A stretch of 64,000 nucleotides of DNA. Source: Saprospiraceae bacterium (GTDB taxonomy: Bacteria > Bacteroidota > Bacteroidia > Chitinophagales > Saprospiraceae). The notes under the pieces were generated by a model. The model was not told the DNA's origin. It did not search any database and worked only from the letters and a program-made list of their open reading frames with translations. Positions 53,573 to 62,654 of the stretch are shown here, piece by piece. The translations under genes were made by a program, and so were the position numbers. The stretch spans positions 124,001-188,000 of the forward strand of contig JAQXDE010000035.1 in the NCBI GenBank assembly GCA_029251525.1, in the 5' to 3' direction. Each line of letters starts with the position of its first letter. Position 1 is the stretch's first letter.

Positions 53573-55963
53573 ATGCAACTGGAACCGAAAGATCTTTATG
53601 AAAAGCTAGAATTTGATAAAGTAATAGAATTATTGCAGAAGGAATGTTTAGGTGAACTTGGTAAATTTGCTGTCCAGCGTTTGCCTGTAATGACAGTTCG
53701 AAAAGAAATCCATCAACAGCTTTTAGAAGTAAGCGAATATAAATTGAGTATTGATGATAATAAACATTTTCCACTCACGTCATACTCCGGTTTATCCGAT
53801 GATTTGAAGCACTTAAGTATAGAGAATTCAGTTCTTACAACTGAAGGTTTACAAAGGATTAATACCATCTTACTTTCCATTCGAGATATTTTTAAATTTT
53901 TTACACCTACTCGACAAGATATTTTTCCCAACCTATATTTTATCATTCGAGATGTTGCGTTTGATGCAGAATTGATTGCAGCAATTGAACAAGTGATTGA
54001 TGAAGAAGGTAAAATTAAATCGGATGCATCACCCGAACTTTTAAAAATAAGTAAAGGTATTGGAGCCAAACATAGAGAATTAGATAAAGTATTTCGAGCG
54101 GTTATTACCAAATATCGAAACCAAGGTTGGCTCTCCGATAATGTAGAAAGTTATCGGAATGGTCGTCGAGTATTAAGCGTGCCCTCTGAACATAAACGAA
54201 AAATTCGAGGAATCATTCACGATGAATCCACGACAGGGAAAACAGCTTTTATCGAGCCAGAAATTATCATAGATATCAATAATGATATTTTTGATTTAGA
54301 GACTGAGCAGCGTAGAGAGATTTATCGGATTTTAAAGGGCTTGAGTACTACTTTACGACCTTATATATCTCTATTAGAAGATTATCAAAATCTGATGATT
54401 CGGTTTGACATTATCCAATCAAAAGCTCGTGTTGCCATCAAAATGAATGCAGCTCAACCGAAATTAAAAAAGGTTCCTCACTTTGCAATTCAAACTGCCT
54501 ACCATCCACTTTTATATTTAAAGAATAAGGAAATTAAAAAAGAAACCGTTCCTTTCGATTTAGTTTTTCATAATAATAATCGAATTCTAATGTTGTCTGG
54601 TCCTAATGCTGGAGGGAAATCAGTTACAATGAAAACGGTTGGATTGATACAACTGATGCTACAAGCTGGAATGTTAGTGCCTGTCGATCCTGAATCAGAA
54701 ATGGGAATCTTCAAAAAAGTTTTTGCAGATATAGGAGATCAACAATCTTTAGAAGATGATTTGAGTACTTACAGCTCAAGGTTACAGAACATGAGAACGT
54801 TTTTAGAGCAATCAGATGAAAATACATTAGTATTGGTTGACGAGTTTGGTTCAGGTACAGATCCAAAGATAGGAGGAGCAATTGCAGAAGCAATTTTAAA
54901 AGAATTAAATCATAAAAAAGTGTTTGGGGTAGTTACAACTCATTACTCTAATCTGAAAATTTTTGCTTTTAATTCTCCTGGAATTGTAAATGGTTCAATG
55001 ACTTTTGACAAAGATAATTTGACACCAACATTTGAAATGAAAGTAGGACGACCAGGAAGTTCCTATGCATTTGAGATTGCAAGAAAAACAGGCTTAGATC
55101 AAAAAGTACTCAAATATGCTCGGCATAAAACGGGAAAAAATGAAAAAGCTGTCGATCAGTTATTAATTGATTTGCAAAAAGAGAAGCAAGAACTTGAGGA
55201 GAAAATAGATAGTATGAGGGAACGTGAGAGAAAACTTGACAAGCTAATTAAAAATTATGAAAACCTCCATCGAGATTTAGAATTCAAGCGTAAGAAATTA
55301 AAGCTTCAAGTAAAGGAGAAGGAGTTGCAACAGGTGGCTCGAGATAATAAAGAATTCGAAAAGGTTATCCGTGAAATAAGGGAGGAAAAGAACTTAGAAA
55401 AAGCTAAAGAATTAGCCGCTAACGTTAGAGCACAACGAACAGAATTGGCAGACAATGTTGATGGTTTACGGGATAAAGTATACTATGAACCGACTGAGGC
55501 TAAAGCTGCTAATGCGGTTATTAAAGTTGGTGATTTTGTAAAGTTAAGATCAGGAGGAGCAACTGGAACTGTTGAAAGTATTAAGAAAAACAAGGTGGTT
55601 GTTTTGATGGGAATCATGAAAATGACTACACATTTAAAAGACCTTCTTCCTGCAAATGCACCGTTAGAAATTATTAGTTCTAAGAGAATAAAAACTGATG
55701 TGATTGATTCGGGTACTACTTTTGAGTCAAAGATTGATTTGCGAGGAGTCACTAAAAGTGAATCCCTAAGATTGGTAGAATCTTTTGTAGATAAGGCACT
55801 GATGACAAGCGCTACTCATCTACAAATCCTTCATGGTAAAGGAAGTGGTGCACTAAGGGATGCAGTAAAAATGAAATTAAGAGAATATTCAGATTCGATT
55901 TCTAAAATTTATCATCCACCAAGAGAACAAGGAGGAGATGGAGTAACCATTGTTGAGTTTTAG
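53573..55963 (+). CDS. mutS2: Endonuclease MutS2
   Basis: The 796-residue protein lacks the mismatch-reading N-terminal domain of MutS and begins directly with the core helices (EPKDLYEKLEFDKVIELL). The clamp and ATPase domains follow: Walker A SGPNAGGKSVTMKT (about 345), Walker B TLVLVDEFGSGTDP and the ABC-like Q/D loops. A long charged coiled coil comes next (about 510-640), then a C-terminal Smr nuclease domain with DLRGVTKSESL and the LHGKGSGALR motif. MutS2 acts on branched DNA or, in Bacillus, on collided ribosomes (ATP-driven splitting). An in-frame TTG nine bases upstream is an unlikely start. It is single. Confidence 0.95.
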   Translation: MQLEPKDLYEKLEFDKVIELLQKECLGELGKFAVQRLPVMTVRKEIHQQLLEVSEYKLSIDDNKHFPLTSYSGLSDDLKHLSIENSVLTTEGLQRINTILLSIRDIFKFFTPTRQDIFPNLYFIIRDVAFDAELIAAIEQVIDEEGKIKSDASPELLKISKGIGAKHRELDKVFRAVITKYRNQGWLSDNVESYRNGRRVLSVPSEHKRKIRGIIHDESTTGKTAFIEPEIIIDINNDIFDLETEQRREIYRILKGLSTTLRPYISLLEDYQNLMIRFDIIQSKARVAIKMNAAQPKLKKVPHFAIQTAYHPLLYLKNKEIKKETVPFDLVFHNNNRILMLSGPNAGGKSVTMKTVGLIQLMLQAGMLVPVDPESEMGIFKKVFADIGDQQSLEDDLSTYSSRLQNMRTFLEQSDENTLVLVDEFGSGTDPKIGGAIAEAILKELNHKKVFGVVTTHYSNLKIFAFNSPGIVNGSMTFDKDNLTPTFEMKVGRPGSSYAFEIARKTGLDQKVLKYARHKTGKNEKAVDQLLIDLQKEKQELEEKIDSMRERERKLDKLIKNYENLHRDLEFKRKKLKLQVKEKELQQVARDNKEFEKVIREIREEKNLEKAKELAANVRAQRTELADNVDGLRDKVYYEPTEAKAANAVIKVGDFVKLRSGGATGTVESIKKNKVVVLMGIMKMTTHLKDLLPANAPLEIISSKRIKTDVIDSGTTFESKIDLRGVTKSESLRLVESFVDKALMTSATHLQILHGKGSGALRDAVKMKLREYSDSISKIYHPPREQGGDGVTIVEF

Positions 55964-56010
55964 AATAGGAATTTGTTTATTTTGAAATTTGATTCGAATT
56001 AGAATAAATT

Positions 56011-56049
56011 AAAAAAGGTCATTTGATCCCTATCAAATGACCTTTTTTG
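56011..56049. terminator. Bidirectional terminator
   Basis: AAAAAAGGTCATTTGAT and ATCAAATGACCTTTTTT form a perfect 17-bp stem with a CCCT loop, between the convergent mutS2 and choice-of-anchor B genes. Confidence 0.95.
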
Positions 56050-56069
56050 TGAAAATAACAAAAAGACTT

Positions 56070-58391
56070 TTACATTTTAATAAACCGGTGTAAACTAATA
56101 TTATTTTTACTTTTTAATTTTATAAAATAAACACCATTTGGATAACTAGATATATTCATTTCAACGAAATCATTTTCTTCAATAGTTCTATATTGTTCTT
56201 GTAAAATTTGCCCCTCAGTGGAGATAATTTCTATATGGAAATTCCTACTTCCTTCTAACTCTATTTTTGCAAATAACAATTTACTTACGGGGTTTGGGAA
56301 AACTGAAAATTTAATAATTTTATCAAGCTCCTTGATAGCAACGGTTTCGTCAATGATAATTATATTTGAGTTTCCAAAACAACCGTTTGAATCAACTGTT
56401 TCAACATAATATTCACCAGGCGTCGTTACAATTAATTCTTGATTAATTGAGTTAGGTAAGATTGCTCCATCTTGAAACCATTGATAGGAACTAGCACTTG
56501 TTGAAGTCAATAAATTACTGTTCTGAGTGATTTCAGGGATAATAGGTACGTGGACTGTAATTTCGATTGTATCTAATCCTTCACATCCAGAATCTTCATT
56601 AATAATCTGCAATGAGTAAATCCCATTTTCTGTAACCTCAACTACAGAAGATGAATCAATTGTTTCATCATTATAACTCCAGATATAAGTATAATTTCCG
56701 ACAAGAGTTCCATCTAGATTAACGAAGTTGCCTTGACAAAATTCTGTCGGGCCATTTGGAGTAATAAGAAAAGGTGGGTAGAATGAAAATATTACCTCGA
56801 ATTCTTCACTAATTGATTCACATCCGTTGTCTGAGACAATCAATTGATATGTTCCACTTTCCGTAATCAAAACAGAGTTGGTTGTATTAATGGTTACTCC
56901 ATCTTTTATCCAAGAATATTCATCATAACCATTTGGTACCTCATAGTTGATGCCTTGTCCATTACAAACTATAACGTCTTCGGTATTTAAATTTGAAATA
57001 TTTGGAGATTCGTAAAAGGTTACCACTATTTCATTTGAGATGCTCTCACATTGTTTGTTATTTATAACAACATAATAAGTCCCATTTTCTGAAATTTCAA
57101 GAAAGAAATTAAAAGAATCTACTACTAGGGAATCTTTGTACCAAGTGTACTTTTCGAAACCATCAGGAACTTCTAAAAACCCATTTTCTCCAGCGCATAA
57201 ATCCAAATTACTTGGAAAAATAGTAGAAAGATTTGGAGTAGTTGGTGGATCAATATTTAAAAGTGAAATAGAAGAATCCAATTCTAATACATATAATCCA
57301 GTCAATATATCAGAAGCTAAGATTAGACCTGATGGCAAAAATGGATAGGTACCCCAATTTCCCTCAAAACCTGAATAAGCAGTATCTGTTGGATTGGTAT
57401 CGTAATATGCCGCAGTAAATGGATTTAAAGGATCAGATACATCAAAGACCTGAATTCCATCATGGTAATAAGAACAAAATAAATAGTCACCTCGAATGAA
57501 AGGATTGTGTGGGCGATTATTATCATCATTAGGGTTCAATGGAAATTTGAAAGTGGTATCAATTTCAATAAACTCATTATCCAAATTTTCCAAGTTCATA
57601 ACACCTAATGGTCTTCCAATTGGAACTTCTTCAGCATAAATTGCAAAGTTCCCATCCTCTGAAACCCAACTACTATGATTGTATGCACCTGTATTTTTAG
57701 AGGCTAACAATATAGGTGTGGTTGGATCTGTCATATCCCAAATGAAAAATCCTAGATACCCATGCGATCCGTAGGCGATATTATCTCGTACATAAATATC
57801 ATGTGCATAGCCCTGCCCAGAGGATGGATTTGCTGGTAAATTAACGGAGGCTAAAAGAGTAGGATTGTCAGGATCTTCAGTCAAATCTAAAACAATGACT
57901 CCTCCACTTTGTGTATCAGTTCCAACTGAGTACAAACGTCCATTTTTTTCATCAATAAATATGTTGTGGGCTTCCCCAAAAAATTCAGTACTGTGATAAG
58001 TTTTGGAAATTGAGTTTGGCAAATCACTTAAATCGAAAATCATTAATCCTTCACTCGTATCATCTGATACCGCGTAAGCTCGATCTTTGTAAGTTTTTAT
58101 ATCTCGCCAAATCGTCGTTTCCCCGCCTGGGAAACTATCAATCTCCATCAGGTTGGATGGATCAGCTAAGTCAATAAAATGAACATGTGTCGAACTACCA
58201 ATTATTGCAAATTCATTTCCCTCGCAATCTACATAACCCCAAACTTCATTAAACTGCACTCCTGATGGAGAGGGTCTTGTATCATCTTCCCAAGTATCAA
58301 GAAGTGTCATGTTCATAGAAGGTTGAGCTTGAAGGTGTGAAATCGGTAAGTAAAGAAAAACTAAGCTTAAATAAATTAATCGAGTTGCCAT
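56070..58391 (-). CDS. Choice-of-anchor B family protein with Ig-like repeats and T9SS domain
   Basis: The 773-residue protein has a signal peptide ending at HLQAQ (about 23) and then the choice-of-anchor B domain with LVIVD-type repeats (about 30-380: FNEVWGYVDCEGNEFAII, GSSTHVHFIDLADPSN, WRDIKTYKDRAYAVSD, GEAHNIFIDEKNGRLY). Three or four Ig-like modules follow (about 395-680), each starting with a Cys pattern (DLCAGENG, IVCNGQG, EFCQGN) and having a central Y.W motif (KYTWYKD, EYSWIKD, YTYIWSY, SSYQWFQD). The T9SS sorting domain is the last ~80 residues (FPNPVSKLL, ending LHRFIKM). It should be exported; the propeller's ligand is unknown. Confidence 0.85.
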   Translation of the reverse strand: MATRLIYLSLVFLYLPISHLQAQPSMNMTLLDTWEDDTRPSPSGVQFNEVWGYVDCEGNEFAIIGSSTHVHFIDLADPSNLMEIDSFPGGETTIWRDIKTYKDRAYAVSDDTSEGLMIFDLSDLPNSISKTYHSTEFFGEAHNIFIDEKNGRLYSVGTDTQSGGVIVLDLTEDPDNPTLLASVNLPANPSSGQGYAHDIYVRDNIAYGSHGYLGFFIWDMTDPTTPILLASKNTGAYNHSSWVSEDGNFAIYAEEVPIGRPLGVMNLENLDNEFIEIDTTFKFPLNPNDDNNRPHNPFIRGDYLFCSYYHDGIQVFDVSDPLNPFTAAYYDTNPTDTAYSGFEGNWGTYPFLPSGLILASDILTGLYVLELDSSISLLNIDPPTTPNLSTIFPSNLDLCAGENGFLEVPDGFEKYTWYKDSLVVDSFNFFLEISENGTYYVVINNKQCESISNEIVVTFYESPNISNLNTEDVIVCNGQGINYEVPNGYDEYSWIKDGVTINTTNSVLITESGTYQLIVSDNGCESISEEFEVIFSFYPPFLITPNGPTEFCQGNFVNLDGTLVGNYTYIWSYNDETIDSSSVVEVTENGIYSLQIINEDSGCEGLDTIEITVHVPIIPEITQNSNLLTSTSASSYQWFQDGAILPNSINQELIVTTPGEYYVETVDSNGCFGNSNIIIIDETVAIKELDKIIKFSVFPNPVSKLLFAKIELEGSRNFHIEIISTEGQILQEQYRTIEENDFVEMNISSYPNGVYFIKLKSKNNISLHRFIKM

Positions 58392-59468
58392 TTTATAATT
58401 TTTTTAATTTTTTTGTATAAAAATGTACAGAAACAATGCCAATGAATATTTTTTTGGCCATCTCTTTCAGGTCATGATTGTTAGATCATTTATCAGAAAA
58501 TATCCACTTTTTTAACATTTTTTCTAACCAAGATTGAAAATTTTTTTAATTAAAAGTGGTTTTAAAAAGATAATATATTAGATATTTTTCACGTTAGTCT
58601 GATGTAAGCAAGGTGCGAAATGATTTTGATAAAATTATTTTTTTTATGATAATTAGAAAGTATTTTACATAATTGTTTATTTTTCATTAAAATTTTCTTC
58701 TCCGTCTATATTAACCAATTTTTACCTAAATCGGCAAAACCACTCATGTCAATAATCATCTCCAAGATTGAAAATTATTTTCCGTTTCAACCGCTAATGA
58801 ATGCAAAGTGATAGAAAATTGATTTATACTTTATTTTTAATACTTTTCTTTCATTTTGGATAATTCCAACTCGCAAATATTTATCTGACTCTCCACTAGA
58901 TTCTAAAATTTTAAAGTTCCAGCCATTTGAATTTTGAGTATTATCATTTTAAATCGTTTTCCATTTATAATGTAAATTTTTAAGATTAGGATTTAACTGA
59001 GATGATTCTTGGAAACATTTTAATGACGCTTCATTATTTCACTGGCCTTTCTTAAATTACTTCCACAATAAAAAAGTATTGTGACACCAAGGATATTTTT
59101 GATTATTTATTTACAGATTTTGATAATTGAATTCTGGGTGTTTTTCTACTTAATGATATACTCTTTTTAGTTAAAGGCATCACTTGATAGGGAACCTAAA
59201 TTACTAGTTCAGTAATTTTACCTACATTAACATCTTGTATATGAAAAGAAAAAGCTAAAATAAATAAGTTTGGTAGAATTTATTCATTGATAGAATTTTT
59301 TAGACAGGTGGTAATTCAGAGACTTTTGGGAAAGAAAAGAACCAAAGATAATGAATGAACTATATGAATTTTTCTTGTTAAGTATTTTATATTTGCATAA
59401 AGATAATTATACTTTTCGTTCTAGTATTTTCAATACAAGACTACCCATACCTAAGATCAAGTTATAAA
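58392..59468. other. Long AT-rich intergenic region
   Basis: Nearly 1.1 kb between divergently transcribed genes. I found no credible reading frame, tRNA, repeat or strong hairpin; only the -7 box at its right end is recognised. It could hide a small RNA or decayed gene. Confidence 0.4.
59388..59395 (+). promoter_or_regulatory. -7 element of the DppDF-like gene
   Basis: TATATTTG followed by CA matches TAnnTTTG and sits 73 bases before the ATG at 59469. The TTG upstream is too close to be a proper -33 element. Confidence 0.5.
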
Positions 59469-61274
59469 ATGGCAAAAGAAAAATTATTGGAGGTCATTGA
59501 TTTACAAACTCAATTCTACACTGAAGAGGGGATTGTAAAAGCTGTAGACAAAATAAGTTTTACCCTTTTTAGGGGAGAAACACTTGGGATTGTTGGTGAA
59601 TCAGGATCTGGAAAATCTGTTACCTCTTTGTCGATCATGCAGTTAATTGCTCAACCACCTGGGAGAATTGTCGGTGGGGAAATTCTTTATTATCCAAAAG
59701 GTCAAAGTGAAATTGATTTGCTAAAACTTACTGACAAGGAGATGCAGCGGTATCGTGGTAATGAATTGGCTATGATTTTCCAAGAACCTATGACGTCTTT
59801 GAACCCTGTCTTTCGATGTGGAGATCAGGTTACAGAAGCTATAATATTACATCAAAAAATATCGACTTCTGAGGCGAAAAAACGAACAATTCAACTTTTT
59901 GAAAAAGTGCAGTTACCTGATCCAGAACGCATTTTTAACGCTTATCCCCATCAACTTTCAGGTGGACAAAAACAGCGTATAATGATTGCTATGGCAATGA
60001 GTTGTAATCCAGATGTTTTGATTGCTGACGAGCCAACAACTGCTTTGGATGTGACAGTTCAGAAAGCAATCATCGATTTAATGAATGATTTGAAAAGTGA
60101 GATGAATGCCTCCATCATTTTTATAACTCATGATTTAGGAGTGATTTCTGAAATTGCAGATCATGTAATTGTAATGTTCAAAGGAAAGATTGTAGAACAA
60201 GGAGATATTGGAAGTATTTTCCTAAATCCTCAACATCCATACACTAAAGGACTACTAGCTTGTCGCCCTCCACTTGATTTTAGGTTGAAAAAATTACCAG
60301 TCGTAAGCGATTTTATGGATATTAATAAAAATGACAATGGTGAACTTTTTATTACTGAAAAAATCAATAATATAACAGAGATAACAGCAAATAATAAAGT
60401 TGATTTGAAGACTTGGGCAAAACGGCAAAAGTTTTTGTCATCCCAAAAACCAATTTTGGAAATTAAAAATTTAGAGACTTGGTTCTCAGCTAAAAAGAAT
60501 TTTTTTGGTAGGACAACTGATTGGGTGAAAGCTGTAGATGATGTAAGTTTTAAAGTTTTTCCAGGTGAAACTTTAGGATTAGTAGGGGAGTCTGGTTGCG
60601 GAAAAACAACTTTAGGAAGAACTATATTAAGGTTGATAGAGGCAAAATCAGGTGAAATTATTTTTGAAGGGAAAAAAATAAATGATCTTTCCAAGGAAGA
60701 AATGCGAAGTTTACGAAAAGATATGCAGATCATTTTCCAAGATCCATATTCATCTCTTAACCCAAGGATGACTATCGGAAATGCAATTATGGAACCTATG
60801 CAAGTGCATGAGATTTTAACCAACGACGAAGAAAGAAAAGCGAGGGTAATTGAGTTATTAGAAACCGTAAGTTTAGAGGCAAAGCATTTTAATCGTTATC
60901 CTCATGAGTTTTCAGGGGGGCAGCGACAACGAATCTGTATAGCAAGAGCCTTGGCATTAAATCCCAAATTTATTATTTGCGATGAATCAGTTTCCGCATT
61001 AGATGTGAGTGTGCAAGCGCAGGTATTAAATTTATTGATGGAGTTACGTGAAAAATTTCAGTTCACGTATATTTTTATTTCCCATGACTTGTCAGTCGTG
61101 AAATTTATGAGTGATCGAATGATTGTGATGAACCAAGGGAAAATTGAGGATATTGGCGATGCTGATGAAATTTACAATAATCCAAAAACAAAGTATACAC
61201 GAGATTTGATTGAAGCGATTCCAAAAGGGAAAAAGGAGGATTTGGAGGCAAGGTTAGGAGGACGAGTTACTTGA
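59469..61274 (+). CDS. Fused oligopeptide/dipeptide ABC ATPase (DppD-DppF type)
   Basis: This 601-residue protein has two complete ABC ATPase domains. The first (about 5-265) has Walker A GESGSGKS at 43-50, signature LSGGQKQR at 163-170, Walker B VLIADEPTT and NPQHPYTKGLLAC, the start of an oligo_HPY tail. The second (about 328-590) has Walker A GESGCGKT at 373-380, an FSGGQRQR signature, FIICDESVSALD and the HDLSVVKFMSDRM switch. The linker (about 275-325) is Asn/Asp-rich. It should energise import (or export) of peptides with permeases encoded elsewhere; none lies here. Its stop codon overlaps the end of the convergent DUF5522 gene by eight bases. Confidence 0.93.
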   Translation: MAKEKLLEVIDLQTQFYTEEGIVKAVDKISFTLFRGETLGIVGESGSGKSVTSLSIMQLIAQPPGRIVGGEILYYPKGQSEIDLLKLTDKEMQRYRGNELAMIFQEPMTSLNPVFRCGDQVTEAIILHQKISTSEAKKRTIQLFEKVQLPDPERIFNAYPHQLSGGQKQRIMIAMAMSCNPDVLIADEPTTALDVTVQKAIIDLMNDLKSEMNASIIFITHDLGVISEIADHVIVMFKGKIVEQGDIGSIFLNPQHPYTKGLLACRPPLDFRLKKLPVVSDFMDINKNDNGELFITEKINNITEITANNKVDLKTWAKRQKFLSSQKPILEIKNLETWFSAKKNFFGRTTDWVKAVDDVSFKVFPGETLGLVGESGCGKTTLGRTILRLIEAKSGEIIFEGKKINDLSKEEMRSLRKDMQIIFQDPYSSLNPRMTIGNAIMEPMQVHEILTNDEERKARVIELLETVSLEAKHFNRYPHEFSGGQRQRICIARALALNPKFIICDESVSALDVSVQAQVLNLLMELREKFQFTYIFISHDLSVVKFMSDRMIVMNQGKIEDIGDADEIYNNPKTKYTRDLIEAIPKGKKEDLEARLGGRVT

Positions 61275-61626
61275 TATTTGGAGCTTTCTTTCCATAGGCA
61301 CAATGCCTACAGCCACTGCCACAACAATTACCACGTAGTAAATGATAAAATTCTGTGAAAACAAAAAAACCATTTTCAATATAAAAATGCAATCCCTCTT
61401 CCAAATCTCCTGAATGTCTTGGAAAGATTTGAGTTTCTGCCATTTCAATCAGTCTATTAATTTTTATCAAACAATTTTTACACAAACAGTCATAATTGGT
61501 TTTTTTTAAAAAATCATTTACTTGTTGACTAACAACAATGGAATTACATTGGCAATTAGTAATATCATTCATCCTGCAATCGAATGAGGTTTGACAACGT
61601 TGACAAGCTTTAATTATAGGTTCCAT
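61267..61626 (-). CDS. Cysteine-rich CWC / DUF5522 protein
   Basis: The 119-residue protein has two metal-binding-looking parts. The N-terminal cysteine-rich CWC-like zinc ribbon has ACQRCQTSFDCR followed by ITNCQCN and a CLCKNCL pair. The C-terminal DUF5522 block has FTEFYHLLRGNCCGSGCRHC. The eleven-plus cysteines suggest zinc or an iron-sulfur cluster. Both modules are small, uncharacterised and widely found fused or adjacent in this phylum. It is transcribed towards the ABC ATPase gene and overlaps its 3' end, so antisense interference is possible but untested. Confidence 0.8.
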   Translation of the reverse strand: MEPIIKACQRCQTSFDCRMNDITNCQCNSIVVSQQVNDFLKKTNYDCLCKNCLIKINRLIEMAETQIFPRHSGDLEEGLHFYIENGFFVFTEFYHLLRGNCCGSGCRHCAYGKKAPNIK

Positions 61627-61637
61627 GATTTTATAAT

Positions 61638-61670
61638 AAGTATCAGATACCTCTAGGGTATCTGATACTT
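61638..61670 (-). terminator. Hairpin downstream of the DUF4465 gene
   Basis: AAGTATCAGATACC and GGTATCTGATACTT form a perfect 14-bp stem around TCTAG, 13 bases past the DUF4465 stop on the minus strand. Its tail is AT-rich but not a pure T run. Confidence 0.7.
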
Positions 61671-61682
61671 TACGTTAATTTT

Positions 61683-62654
61683 TTATTGTTTAATTAACAA
61701 TTGAGAGGCAACTTTAGTTTCAGTCTGCACTTTAACTAAATAAGTTCCTTTTGCTAAGTTGTGAATATTTATTTCATTTTTGAAATTATTGAGGCTATTG
61801 TTAGACATCAACCTTCCAGTCATATCAAATATAGAAACCTCTGCTCTTTCCTGTTCCAAGTTTTTTAAAATTAAAAAATCAGTAGTTGGATTTGGATAAA
61901 TTTCGAATAATGATTTTGGTTCTACATTTTCAACTGCAACTAATCCATCAGAAGTAATTACATTGTCAATAGCAAAGTATGCAGGTGTATTCATTCCATA
62001 ATTACTACTATTGTCAGTTGAACTCAAGGAGAACTCTAAACTATCAGCTTGACCTAGCGAAGTTAAATCAACCCATGTCCATTCATCCACGATGTAATCT
62101 TGTGAATTATCAGCAAATCGATAATCTGCTAAATAAAAATTTACAGAATCTGAGGAAAGTGTTCCTCCCAAATATTTTTTAATTGTCAATAAAAAATAAT
62201 CTTCATCATCACCAGTTGCTCCACCAAATTTCTTGGCAAATCCGTCTCCATCTGTCATGCTTAAAAAGGCATAGGTTCCATTTGTAACATAAACTCCATT
62301 TACAATTTCTCCTTGGGCATCATTTTCAAGTTTTATGATTGATCCATATGGAGCATAAGTAACAGCATAAGTCAGAGAATTATCTACTCCTCCTCCAGTA
62401 ATCGAGCTAAAATCATTGGTATAGCCAGCAGTTGAGATATCGGTACTTGCAGATATAACCCAACCTCCCCATCCGCCCCATGATGGAAAATATTCATTGA
62501 ACAACGAAATGTTGCCACTGTTGAAATTGTGGACTCCATCACTACCATTTAATACGGAGTCCACCGGGATGCCGTAATTTTCAAAATCAGAAGTTGTTTG
62601 AGCTATAACTAGTAAAGAAGAAAGTGTAAGTAAGAAAGTAAAGATTTTTTTCAC
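61683..62654 (-). CDS. DUF4465 protein with T9SS domain
   Basis: The 323-residue protein has a signal peptide (MKKIFTFLLTLSSLLVIAQ) and a DUF4465 domain (about 22-235: DFENYGIPVDSVLNGSDG, SWGGWGGWVISASTD, DDEDYFLLTIKKY, VDEWTWVDLTSLGQADSL). A T9SS sorting domain ends in ASQLLIKQ. Its ATG overlaps the TGA of the TonB-dependent receptor gene (ATGA), so expression is coupled. DUF4465 proteins are often neighbours of BtuB-like receptors in this phylum, so a surface-exposed accessory role in cobalamin or another ligand's uptake is plausible. The T9SS signal would place it outside, possibly as a lid or capture protein. This is inference. Confidence 0.85.
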   Translation of the reverse strand: MKKIFTFLLTLSSLLVIAQTTSDFENYGIPVDSVLNGSDGVHNFNSGNISLFNEYFPSWGGWGGWVISASTDISTAGYTNDFSSITGGGVDNSLTYAVTYAPYGSIIKLENDAQGEIVNGVYVTNGTYAFLSMTDGDGFAKKFGGATGDDEDYFLLTIKKYLGGTLSSDSVNFYLADYRFADNSQDYIVDEWTWVDLTSLGQADSLEFSLSSTDNSSNYGMNTPAYFAIDNVITSDGLVAVENVEPKSLFEIYPNPTTDFLILKNLEQERAEVSIFDMTGRLMSNNSLNNFKNEINIHNLAKGTYLVKVQTETKVASQLLIKQ

